From Malassezia japonica (taxonomy: Eukaryota; Basidiomycota; Malasseziomycetes; Malasseziales; Malasseziaceae): DNA of 64,000 nucleotides. The notes beneath the pieces are model-generated. The model searched no databases. It was not told where the DNA came from and saw only the letters and a program-made list of their open reading frames with translations. Every line of letters starts with the position of its first letter. The first letter of the stretch is position 1. The translations under genes and the position numbers were made by a program. Shown in pieces: positions 29,885 to 39,033 of this stretch. The DNA lies in the NCBI RefSeq assembly GCF_029542785.1, contig NC_083370.1, forward strand, positions 806,001-870,000, read 5' to 3'.

Positions 29885-31168
29885 TCACCAGAGCATACGG
29901 AAGAGGCCGAGGGCGATATTGATCACGAACCCAATCAGGATCGCGATGTGGGTATAAGGCGAGAAGATGACGTAGCGGCCGTACGTCGCCGAGGGGCCTC
30001 GCCGCGGCACGGGCGGCGCCTCGGTGCCGCCTTCGGACGGCAGCTCTTCCTCGTCGTCGTCGTCGTCGTCGTCGGCGTCGCGCGCTGCCGGCGCGCGGCT
30101 CCGGCGTGCAATCAGCGAGAGGAGTGCATTGGCTGACTGCTGCGCCTCGTTGCGCAGCGCGGCGTCCTGCGCCGTGGGCGGCCCTTGCGTGTCCGTCGGG
30201 CGATTCCGCAGCTCCGAGAGGACGTTGGCGAGGCCAAAGAGGCGCTCCATCTCCTCGTCCTGCTGCGCCTGCTGCGGCGGACGTGGCCAGCGCACCGCGC
30301 CATGGCCGTACGCAAAAAAGAGGGGCAGCAGCGGAAAGAAGAAGCCGATGAGCAGTCCCTGGAGGACCGAGAGGCGGGTCGACGACGCATTTGCGTTGAC
30401 GAGCGCCTCGGGCGTCTCGCCCATATTGTCGATCCACTGCTCCTCGAGCGTGTACGCAAGCTCGTCCTCTTCCTGGCGGCGCACCAAGTCGCCGCTGCGC
30501 GCCATCGAGAGGCCCGAGCGCTGGTGGAAATGCTCTCGCATGATCTGGATATCCATCGCCGACATGCCGGCCGTGTGCCGCAGGCGGTCAAAGCCCCGCG
30601 GCTCGGGATCGGTGCGCGGGAGCTCGGTCTGCTCCTCCTCCGGCTCCTCGGCGCCCTGCGCGCCGATCGAGCATTGCAAGTACGCCGCCGGAAGGCGCAG
30701 TACATCGAGCGACGCAAAGCCGGACGGCGGCAGCGACTGCTCGTCTCCACACACTTCTGCGCGCTGCTTGCCCCACTGTTTGCTGCTCATGGTCTCTGCC
30801 GCCTCGTTCGGCCGCCGCAGGACGTAGGACCCATCGATGCGGGGTTCGACGTGCACGGTCACATGTTCCAAGACGGCCTCGGACGTGTCTGCCTCTTGCA
30901 TCTGCACAATCGAGTCCAGGTAGGATGCGAGGTGCACCCCGTTCGGGAGGATGCGCCCAAAGTGAATGAGGCGCAGGCGCCGCTCTGCGCGATCGGGGTG
31001 CCCCGCACGCAGCACGTCTTTGAGCTCGGCGACGGTCTCTTCGTGGAGGTTGGGCCACTCTTTTGCGTCGCCGTAGCGCTGCTCGTATATCAGGTCTAAG
31101 TGCGCATCGTCCGTATGCGCGTCCGTGAAGCGCACGACCAGCGGCCGGACGACCAGCGCGCTGGACAT
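29885..31168 (-). CDS. DSC3: DSC E3 ligase complex subunit 3 (ubiquitin-like N-terminus)
   Basis: A single exon of 427 aa. The N-terminal 110 residues include LVVRFTDAHTDDAHLDLI and RRLRLIHFGRILPNGVHLASYL, a ubiquitin-like fold. The middle carries the DSC3 pattern GFDRLRHTAGMSAMDIQIMREHF, then EEQWIDNMGE and the hydrophobic segment VLQGLLIGFFFPLLPLFFAYG. A second helix is at the very end (ILIGFVINIALGLFRMLW). The family assembles in the Golgi/endosome DSC ubiquitin-ligase complex, which in fission yeast cleaves SREBP precursors and in other fungi degrades orphan membrane proteins. A poly-Asp run encoded by a trinucleotide repeat precedes the last helix. Convergent with KEX2 (9 bp). Confidence 0.8.
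   Translation of the reverse strand: MSSALVVRPLVVRFTDAHTDDAHLDLIYEQRYGDAKEWPNLHEETVAELKDVLRAGHPDRAERRLRLIHFGRILPNGVHLASYLDSIVQMQEADTSEAVLEHVTVHVEPRIDGSYVLRRPNEAAETMSSKQWGKQRAEVCGDEQSLPPSGFASLDVLRLPAAYLQCSIGAQGAEEPEEEQTELPRTDPEPRGFDRLRHTAGMSAMDIQIMREHFHQRSGLSMARSGDLVRRQEEDELAYTLEEQWIDNMGETPEALVNANASSTRLSVLQGLLIGFFFPLLPLFFAYGHGAVRWPRPPQQAQQDEEMERLFGLANVLSELRNRPTDTQGPPTAQDAALRNEAQQSANALLSLIARRSRAPAARDADDDDDDDEEELPSEGGTEAPPVPRRGPSATYGRYVIFSPYTHIAILIGFVINIALGLFRMLW
30050..30079 (+). repeat. TCG/GTC trinucleotide repeat coding poly-Asp in DSC3
   Basis: About nine tandem TCG units on the + strand read as GAC (Asp) on the minus strand, giving the DDDDDDD run in the linker before the last helix of DSC3. 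A candidate length polymorphism between strains. Confidence 0.8.
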
Positions 31169-31284
31169 GGCGGCGCTCCAGCTCCACGCACCGGCGGTCT
31201 GTTGGGGGCATTTTTGCGAATCCTAGCGAGGCCCTCCACCGACCCGGTTCGTCTCCGGCGGCTTCCGTTGTCTTTGGTGTGCTG

Positions 31285-31786
31285 ATGCCCTACTCGTTGG
31301 TCCCCTCCCTGCTTGGCGCCACGGCTGCCGGTGTGCTGCTGTATGCAGTGCATGAGGCAATGCAGGACCAGACGCAGTTCATGGTGTCGACCATGCAGGC
31401 CAAGGCGGACGCCTTGGACCGCGCGCATGAATTTGACAAGAAGAGCGGCGAGCGTCTCGTGCCGCTGCAGCCTTCTGCGTACCGCCCTGCGCAGCCCTCG
31501 TTCTGGGAGGAAGTGCAGTCGCGGTGGAACGTACGTTGCCCTACTCACCCAGCACCACGTTGTCGGCGCGGTGAACGCTGTGCGCGAGGCCGACCCCATG
31601 TCGGTCTTTGGCAAGACGGAAACGCGCGTCGAGCGCGCGGCGGACGGCACGGCGTCGGCCATGATCGATGCGCTGCACTCGCTTGCGCCGCATGCGCCCG
31701 ACGCACAGCCCAAGATTGGCATCCTGAACCGGACGTACGGCGATGCCAACACGCACTACCTCGGCCAGGGCGCGTCGCTCCGTTAA
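31285..31786 (+). CDS. MIC12-like MICOS subunit (tentative)
   Basis: Exons 31285-31530 and 31553-31786 (22-nt intron, GTACGT...CTCACCCAG) give 159 aa. The N-terminal segment VPSLLGATAAGVLLYAVHEAM is a short inner-membrane-type anchor without a cleavable presequence. It is followed by a helix and by SFWEEVQSRWNHHVVGAVNAV, which resembles the WNEQI region of fungal MIC12/AIM5, a MICOS subunit at crista junctions. The C-terminal part is not conserved in a way I recognise. Family assignment rests on size, one membrane segment and this short match only. The splice is needed to reach HHVVGAVN. The gene is divergent from DSC3 and 157 bp upstream of the ISWI gene in the same direction. Confidence 0.5.
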
Positions 31787-31943
31787 TAGCATGTAGACTA
31801 CGAGCTTGCTCGCCTACCCTGCCCAGCAACCTGGCTCGCCGGCCGTGCACGCTCCGCAGCGGCCCGCCGATCCAGGGTAGATTTGTAATAATTTTTTACG
31901 CGTCGTGCCCGGCGCGTCGGCTGGCTTTGTGCACCGCGCGGCG

Positions 31944-34900
31944 ATGGACGCGGACGAGAAGATGTCGGATATTGTGTCTGCGGAGCACAGTGGCGATGTG
32001 ACACCCGAGACAGATGTCGCGGAAGAACGCGCTGTGCGCCGGGCTGCTCAGAACGAGGATCTGAACTCGAGCCGCGTCGAGATGAACAAGCAAAAGACGG
32101 TCGACAGTCTGAAGCGGTTCAGCTACCTGCTCGGCCAGACCGAGCTGTTCCAGCACTTTATTGATATCAAGAAGGACCGTGACCCGGAGTTTGCGCGTCT
32201 TGTCGACGAGTCCGCAAAGCGGCGCAGCGGCAAGGGCGGCAACAAGCGCAGCGGCGGTGCGAGCGATCAGCGCCGCCGCAAGACGGAGCGTGAGGAGGAC
32301 GAGGAGCTGCTCAAGGACGAGGAGGGTGACGAGGACACCTTTGCCTTCCACGAGTCCCCTCCGTACGTCAAGGGCGGCACGATGAAAGAGTACCAGATCC
32401 AGGGCCTGAACTGGCTCATCTCGCTCTACCACAACGGTATCAATGGTATTCTGGCCGACGAGATGGGTCTCGGCAAGACGCTGCAGACGATCTCGTTCCT
32501 CGGCTACCTGAAGCACTACCGCGACACGCCCGGCTTCCACCTCGTCGTCGTGCCCAAGTCGACGCTCGACAACTGGGTGCGTGAGTTTGAAAAGTGGGTG
32601 CCGGGCTTCCGCATCATCACCCTGCGCGGCAGCAAGGAGGAGCGCCAGGAAGTGATCCAGGAGCGCCTGCTCCCCCAAGACTTTGACGTGCTGGTGACGA
32701 CCTACGAAATGTGCCTGCGCGAAAAGTCGGCGCTCAAGCGCCTCTCGTGGGAGTACATTGTGATTGACGAGGCGCACCGCATCAAGAATGCCGACTCGAT
32801 GCTCTCGCAGATTGTGCGTGCGTTTAGCTCGCGTTCGCGCCTGCTCATTACCGGTACGCCGCTGCAAAACAACCTGATGGAGCTTTGGAGTCTGCTCAAC
32901 TTTTTGCTGCCCGACGTCTTTTCGAGTGCGGACGACTTCCAAAGCTGGTTCCAAGGCAAGGGCGAGGACGGCGAGGCGCAGGATAGCGTCGTGCAGCAGC
33001 TGCACAAGGTCCTGCGTCCTTTCCTCTTGCGCCGTGTCAAGTCGGACGTCGAGCACAGCCTCCTGCCCAAGAAGGAGATCAACGTGTTTGTCGGCTTGAC
33101 CGACATGCAACGCAAGTGGTACAAGTCGCTCCTCGAGAAGGACATTGACGCGGTGAACGGTGCAACGTCCAAGAAGGAGGGCAAGACACGTCTGCTCAAC
33201 ATTGTCATGCAGCTGCGCAAGTGCTGCAACCATCCCTACCTGTTCGACGGCGCGGAGCCCGGTCCTCCGTTCACCACCGACGAGCACCTGGTGGACAATG
33301 CAGGAAAGATGATCATTCTCGACAAGCTCCTGCGCAAGATGAAGGAGCGTGGCTCGCGTGTGCTCATTTTTTCACAGATGAGCCGCATGCTCGATATCCT
33401 GGAGGACTACTGTCTCTTCCGCGAATACAAATACTGCCGCATTGACGGTAGCTCAATGCACGAGGACCGTATTGCGGCCATCGATGAGTACAACAAGCCG
33501 GACAGCGAAAAGTTTGTCTTTTTGCTCACAACGCGCGCCGGTGGTCTCGGCATCAACTTGACGAGCGCCGACGTCGTCGTGCTCTTTGACTCGGACTGGA
33601 ACCCCCAGGCGGATCTGCAGGCGATGGACCGCGCGCACCGTATCGGTCAGACGAAGCAGGTGTACGTCTTCCGCTTCGTCACCGAGAACGCGATTGAGGA
33701 GCGGATTCTTGAGCGTGCTGCGCAGAAGTTGCGTCTCGACCAGCTCGTCATCCAGCAGGGCCGTACGCAGCACCAGTCGAAGGGTGCGAACCAGAAGGAC
33801 GACCTGGTGGACATGATCCAGCACGGCGCCGAGCGCATCATCAACTCGAAAGAGTCGATGGAGATCAAGGATGACATCGACGAGATCATCTCGCGTGGCG
33901 AGGAGCGCACCGCCGAGCTCCAGCGCAAGTACCAGCAGTTTACCAACCTCGACGAGCTGACCAACTTCAAGAGCGAGGCGGGCGGCGCGTACGAGTGGGA
34001 GGGCGAGCAGTTTGGCAACAAGCGCAAACAAGGCACCGGCATCTGGATCGAGCCGAGCAAGCGCGAGCGCAAGCAGAACTACTCGATCGACAGTTACTAC
34101 CGCGACGCGATGCGCACCACGACCAAGCCCGCAGCGCCCAAGGCCCCCCGTGCGCCGAAGCAGGTCACCACGTCCGAGTGGCAGTTTTACCCCCCGCGCC
34201 TGGTCGAGTTGCAGGAGCGCGAGACGGCGGCGTACCAGCGGAGCATTGGCTACCAGGCCCCCAAGCCCGAGGTGAAGGACGGCGACGAGGCGGCGGCCGA
34301 GGCACAGCGTGCCGCCGAGCAGAAGCAGATCGACGAGGCCGAGCCCTTGACCGAGGCCGAGCAGGAAGAAAAGGAGCAGCTGGCGACGCAAGGCTTCAGC
34401 GACTGGAACCGCCGCGACTACCAGCAGTTTGTCAAAGGATGCGAGAAGCACGGCCGCAACGCCTTTTCTGCCATTGCCGAGGAGATTGGGCTCGGTGAAA
34501 AGACCGAGGCGGACGTCCGTCAATATGCCAAGGTCTTTTGGGAGCATGTACACGAGCTGAGTGACGGCGACCGTATTGTGCAGCGCGTCGAAGAAGGCGA
34601 GACGAAGCGCCAGAAGCTGCAGCACAACGAGCTCCTGCTCAAGCGCAAGATTGACTCGTACAGCCAGCCGCTGCAGCAGATCAAGCTGACCTACAACCAG
34701 GCCAAAGGCAAGGCCTACTCCGAGGAGGAGGACCGCTTTTTGCTGGTGCGTCTGGCGGACTATGGTCTGAGCGGTGACGATGTCTACGAGCGGATCCGTG
34801 CCGATATTCTCTACTACCCCGAGTTCCGGTTCAACTGGTTCATCAAGTCGCGCACGCCGCAAGAGATTGCGCGCCGCTGCAACACCCTCCTGTTGCTGGT

Positions 34901-35048
34901 CATCAAAGAGGAGGAGGAGCTGGAGGCGTCGCGCGCCGCCGCCAATGCCGCCAAGTCCAAGACAAAGAAGCGCAGCGCGTCCGAGATGAGCACAGGGTCG
35001 CGCACCGCCTCCCCGCGCCCGGGAAACGCCCGTAGCAAACGCAAGTAG
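31944..35048 (+). CDS. ISW2: ISWI-family chromatin-remodelling ATPase
   Basis: A single exon of 1034 aa. Snf2 motifs are DEMGLGKTLQT (about residues 172-182), DEAHRIKN (about 274), LLITGTPLQNNLMELWSLLNF, LIFSQMSRMLDILEDY, TTRAGGLGINLTSADVVVLFDSDWNPQ and DRAHRIGQTKQVYVFRF. The C-terminal half carries HAND, SANT (FSDWNRRDYQQFVKGCEKHGR) and SLIDE (PEFRFNWFIKSRTPQEIARR) domains, which together define ISWI. It spaces nucleosomes. ISW1 and ISW2 cannot be separated here; the symbol is a best guess and a single ISWI gene may serve both roles. The ATG at 31944 gives MDADEKMSD, a plausible acidic start; an in-frame GTG upstream is ignored. Confidence 0.95.
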   Translation: MDADEKMSDIVSAEHSGDVTPETDVAEERAVRRAAQNEDLNSSRVEMNKQKTVDSLKRFSYLLGQTELFQHFIDIKKDRDPEFARLVDESAKRRSGKGGNKRSGGASDQRRRKTEREEDEELLKDEEGDEDTFAFHESPPYVKGGTMKEYQIQGLNWLISLYHNGINGILADEMGLGKTLQTISFLGYLKHYRDTPGFHLVVVPKSTLDNWVREFEKWVPGFRIITLRGSKEERQEVIQERLLPQDFDVLVTTYEMCLREKSALKRLSWEYIVIDEAHRIKNADSMLSQIVRAFSSRSRLLITGTPLQNNLMELWSLLNFLLPDVFSSADDFQSWFQGKGEDGEAQDSVVQQLHKVLRPFLLRRVKSDVEHSLLPKKEINVFVGLTDMQRKWYKSLLEKDIDAVNGATSKKEGKTRLLNIVMQLRKCCNHPYLFDGAEPGPPFTTDEHLVDNAGKMIILDKLLRKMKERGSRVLIFSQMSRMLDILEDYCLFREYKYCRIDGSSMHEDRIAAIDEYNKPDSEKFVFLLTTRAGGLGINLTSADVVVLFDSDWNPQADLQAMDRAHRIGQTKQVYVFRFVTENAIEERILERAAQKLRLDQLVIQQGRTQHQSKGANQKDDLVDMIQHGAERIINSKESMEIKDDIDEIISRGEERTAELQRKYQQFTNLDELTNFKSEAGGAYEWEGEQFGNKRKQGTGIWIEPSKRERKQNYSIDSYYRDAMRTTTKPAAPKAPRAPKQVTTSEWQFYPPRLVELQERETAAYQRSIGYQAPKPEVKDGDEAAAEAQRAAEQKQIDEAEPLTEAEQEEKEQLATQGFSDWNRRDYQQFVKGCEKHGRNAFSAIAEEIGLGEKTEADVRQYAKVFWEHVHELSDGDRIVQRVEEGETKRQKLQHNELLLKRKIDSYSQPLQQIKLTYNQAKGKAYSEEEDRFLLVRLADYGLSGDDVYERIRADILYYPEFRFNWFIKSRTPQEIARRCNTLLLLVIKEEEELEASRAAANAAKSKTKKRSASEMSTGSRTASPRPGNARSKRK

Positions 35049-35193
35049 CGACGCGATTCGTGATCTGTGCACGCGCTGCGGCGAGTCCGCGTGGCACTTA
35101 TTTGCAAAAAGACCAACAAACACTTTTGCCAGCTGGGCCAGTGGCTGAGTTTCGCAGAGAATTGTGTTCCTCTGTGCCACGACGGATTGCACG

Positions 35194-37871
35194 ATGAATG
35201 TCGGTGAACTCCTCACCAATTCGCTATCGCCTGGTATGTGTTTGTGCTAATATAGACCAAAGCACGCGGCATGCGGCGGAGCAGGCGCTCGAGTCGGCGG
35301 TGCGCGACAACTATGTACGTTTTACCCCTAACCCAGGCGCAATACATGGTCGCCCTCGCGACCGAACTAGCCAGCGACACGGCAGAGGCATACATCCGCT
35401 CTGCTTCGGGTCTTGCGCTGAAGAATGCGCTTGTCGCGCGCGAGGCTAAGCGCGCGCAGGACTTTGCCGAGCGCTGGACGGCGCTTCCCGCAAATGTCCG
35501 GGACGACGTCAAGAGCAAGGTGCTCATGACGCTCAGCAGCGCAGAGCCCCGTGCAGGTACGGTCGCTGCGCAGGTCGTCGCGGCCGTCGCGGCGATCGAG
35601 CTCCCGCTCGGCATGTGGAACGACCTCATCGCCCAGCTCCTCGCGGCCGTCGGCGACGCCAGCAACCCCCGCCTGCGTCAGGCGGCGTTGCAGGCGATCG
35701 GTTTTACGTGCGAGGTGGTGAACCCGGCGGTGCTCTCGGCGCAGTCCAACGAGATCCTCACCGCGGTCATCCAGGGCGCCCGCAAGGAAGAGACGGTTCC
35801 CGAGGTGCAGTACGCCGCCCTCCAGGCCCTGCTCAACTCGCTCGAGTTCGTGCGGAGCAATTTTGAGCGCGAAGGCGAGCGCAACTATATCATGCAGGTC
35901 GTGTGCGAGGCGACGCAGTCGGCGCACGTCCCGGTCAAGGTCGCTGCGTTTGAGAACCTGGTGCGCATCATGCAGCTCTACTACGAAAAGATGCGCTTCT
36001 ACATGGAGCAGGCGCTCTTTGGCCTCACCGTTCTCGGCATGCGCGACCCCGAGCCAAAGGTCGCACTGCAGGCCGTCGAGTTCTGGTCAACGGTGTGCGA
36101 CGAGGAGATCGAGCTTCAGCTCGAGGCCGCGGAGGCGCTCGAGTTCAACGAGGAGCCCGCCCATGTCTCGTACCACTTTGCGAGCGTCGCCCTGCCGGAG
36201 ATTGCGCCGGTGCTCATGGAGCTGCTCACGCAGCAGGAGGAAGACGGCGATGAGGACGAGTGGGACACGGCCAAGGCCGCGGGTACCTGTCTCGGTCTCC
36301 TCGCGCAGGTCGTCGGTGATGCGATTGTCTCGCTCACCGTGCCCTTCATCGAAACCAACATCAAGTCGCCCGAGTGGAACCGGCGCGAGGCGGCGCTGAT
36401 GTGCTTCGGCTCGATCATGGATGGCCCGGAGAGCAAGCTACTCGAGACGCTCGTTACCCAGGCCCTCGCTACGGTCATCGAGACGCTGCGCGACCCTAGC
36501 ACCGCGGTGAAGGACACCGCCGCGTGGACCCTTGGCCGGATCTGCGAGTTTGTCTACGACGCAATCACGCCCGAAGTCCAGCTCGGACCGCTGGTCCATG
36601 CGCTGCTCGCCTCGCTGCAGGACCAGCCGCGCATTGTGACGCACTGCTGCTGGGCGCTGATGAACCTCGCCGAGCACAAGGGCATCCTCGCGCGCCTCGA
36701 CGAGAGCGACCCGCCCACGACGAGCATGTCGCCCTACTTTGAAACGATCGCCGCGCAGCTTATCCAGGCGACCGAGCGCGGAAATAACGAGTCGAACAGC
36801 CGCACGTCGGCCTACGAGGCGCTCGCGAGCCTCGTGGCGAACAGCGCCACAGACTGCCTGCAGCAGGTCAGCAACGTCCTGGTGCACGTGGTCGAGCGCC
36901 AGGAACAGCTCAACAGCATGGTCGCGCAGCTCGTCGGTCTGGACGACCGGAACAACTGGGCAGAGCTGCAGAGCAACCTGTGCAGTGTCATTATTGCCTG
37001 CGTGCGTCGCCTGCAGAACGGCATTGTGCCGATCGGCGACCGCCTCATGACGGGTCTCTTGACGCTGATCCAGAACAGCGCCAAGCAGCCCACGGTGCTC
37101 GAGGACGCATTCGTTGCGGTCGGTACCGTGATTGTGGCGCTGGAGGGCGAGTTTGAAAAGTACCTCGACGCCTTTTTGCCTTTCCTCGTCGAGGGTCTGC
37201 GCAACCACGAAGAGCACCAGCTGTGCACGATCAGCGTCGGTCTGGTCGGCGACCTCTGCCGGAGTCTCGGCGAGGCGGCGGGCAAGTGCAGCCAGACGCT
37301 GGTCTTTGCCCTGTTTGAGGATCTGCAGAGCCCGGTGCTGAACCGGAACGTCAAGCCCCATATCCTGAGCTGCTTTGGCGATATCGCGCTGGCGATCGGC
37401 GCGCAGTTCGAGCCCTACCTCCCGACGGCCATGGCAGTGCTGCAGCAAGCGAGCATGGTGCAGAACCCTGCGGACATTACCGACTACGAAATGAGCGAGT
37501 ACGTGAACGACTTGCGTGAGGGAATTGCAGAGGCCTACGTCGGCATCGTGTCTGGCATGCGGGCAGGCGGCAAGGCCGAGATCCTCCTGCCGTACATGGA
37601 GTACACGATCGCTTTTGTGGGCCTGGTCGCCTCGGAAAGCACGGACCGCTCCGAGGCCCTGCTCCGCGCGACGATCGGCCTGCTCGGCGACATTGCGACC
37701 GCCTTCCCCTCGGGGCCTGTCATGGCCCAGCTTCAACAGCAATGGGTGCAGGAATACATCAAGGTCGGCCGCAGCCGCACCAACGGCTCCGAGACGCGCA
37801 AGACCGCCAACTGGGCCCGCGACACGATCAAAAAGTCGCTCGGTTCCAACCTCGGCACCCCCGTGTTGTAG
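35194..37871 (+). CDS. KAP95: Importin beta-1
   Basis: Three exons (35194-35233, 35256-35314, 35337-37871), both introns 22 nt, give 877 aa. HEAT repeats run throughout; recognisable stretches are RHAAEQALESAVRDNY, RSASGLALKNALVAR, SEWNRREAALMCFGSIMDGPE, AWTLGRICEFVYDAITPE and CCWALMNLAEH. The early exons restore the N-terminal HEAT repeat that is missing if one starts inside exon 3. It carries importin-alpha cargo complexes through nuclear pores and releases them on RanGTP. The first exon is only 40 nt and the second 59 nt, so the 5' end depends on two closely spaced 22-nt introns. DAHP synthase follows by 69 bp. Confidence 0.96.
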
Positions 37872-37940
37872 CCGTAGTGTTGCTTAGTCATCCATTTCTG
37901 CGTCAAAGAAGCTTCCGAGTCAGAGCGTTTCTTGTCCACC

Positions 37941-39032
37941 ATGGCAGCGAAACTGGAATACGCTAACGACACGCGCGTCACGGGCTACGACCCGCTGATT
38001 GCCCCGTCTATGCTCATGCACGAGCACCCCGTGAGCGACAAGGCGAAGGAGACCATCGCTCGCGGCCGCTTTGACGCGAGCAACGTCATCACCGGCAAGG
38101 ACGACCGCCTGCTCGTCGTCGTCGGCCCTTGCTCTATCCACGACCCGGAACAGGCGAAGGAGTACGCCCGCCGCCTGAGCGAGGCTTACGACTCGCGCTG
38201 GAAGGACGGCCTGGTGGTCGTGATGCGGGCTTACTTTGAGAAGCCGCGCACGACCGTCGGCTGGAAAGGCCTTATCAACGACCCGGACCTCAACGGCTCG
38301 TTTGACATCAACCGCGGCCTGCGCACCGCCCGCAAGCTGCTCATCGAGATTACCGAGACGGGTGTGCCGGTCGGCTGCGAGGTGCTCGACACTATCTCGC
38401 CTCAGTACCTCTCGGACCTCTACTCGTGGGGCGCCATCGGCGCGCGCACCACCGAGTCGCAGCTGCACCGTGAGCTCGTCTCCGGTCTCTCGATGCCGGT
38501 CGGCTTCAAGAACTCGACCGACGGTGGTATTGGCGTTGCGATTGACGCCATCCGCGCATCTTCGTGCCCGCACTCGTTTATGGGTGTCACCGGCCAGGGC
38601 CTCGCTGCGATTGTCAAGACCGCGGGTAACAGCGACCTGCACATTATCCACCGCGGTGGCAACAAGGGTACCAACTACGACGCCGAGAGCATCCAGGCCA
38701 GCAAGGAGAACCTGAAGAAGGCGATGCCGGACCGCCACCCGAGCATCATGGTCGACGCCTCGCACGGCAACTCGAACAAGGACTACCGCAACCAGCCCAA
38801 GGGTGCCGATTCGGTTGCGCAGCAGATCGAGCAGGGCCAGGACGCGATCACTGGTGTGATGCTCGAGTCGAACCTCAAGGAGGGCAAGCAGAGCGAGCCC
38901 AAGAACGGCAAGACCAAGGAGGATCTCGAGTACGGTGTGTCGATTACCGATGCCTGCATCAGCTGGGAGACGACCCAGGAGGTGCTCGACCGGTTGAACG
39001 CCGCGGTGCTTGCGCGCCGCGCGAACAAGTAG
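37941..39032 (+). CDS. ARO4: 3-deoxy-D-arabino-heptulosonate-7-phosphate synthase, class I
   Basis: A single exon of 363 aa, the length of yeast ARO3/ARO4. Landmarks are LLVVVGPCSIHDPEQAKEYA, VVMRAYFEKPRTTVGWKGLINDP, DINRGLRTARKLL, GAIGARTTESQLHRE, SMPVGFKNSTDGGIGVA, and IMVDASHGNSNKDYRNQ with metal-binding His. It condenses phosphoenolpyruvate and erythrose 4-phosphate in the first step of the shikimate pathway. Whether it is the tyrosine- or phenylalanine-sensitive form cannot be decided by eye; the symbol is a best guess. The start follows a CCACC-type context (CACCATGGC). Its stop is one base from the stop of convergent COG7. Confidence 0.95.
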   Translation: MAAKLEYANDTRVTGYDPLIAPSMLMHEHPVSDKAKETIARGRFDASNVITGKDDRLLVVVGPCSIHDPEQAKEYARRLSEAYDSRWKDGLVVVMRAYFEKPRTTVGWKGLINDPDLNGSFDINRGLRTARKLLIEITETGVPVGCEVLDTISPQYLSDLYSWGAIGARTTESQLHRELVSGLSMPVGFKNSTDGGIGVAIDAIRASSCPHSFMGVTGQGLAAIVKTAGNSDLHIIHRGGNKGTNYDAESIQASKENLKKAMPDRHPSIMVDASHGNSNKDYRNQPKGADSVAQQIEQGQDAITGVMLESNLKEGKQSEPKNGKTKEDLEYGVSITDACISWETTQEVLDRLNAAVLARRANK

Positions 39033-39033
39033 T

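Noticed and set aside
31896..33287. Long minus-strand frame opposite ISWI, and similar mirrors opposite KAP95, calnexin and ARG4
   Set aside because: These are exact antisense reflections of strongly conserved coding exons.
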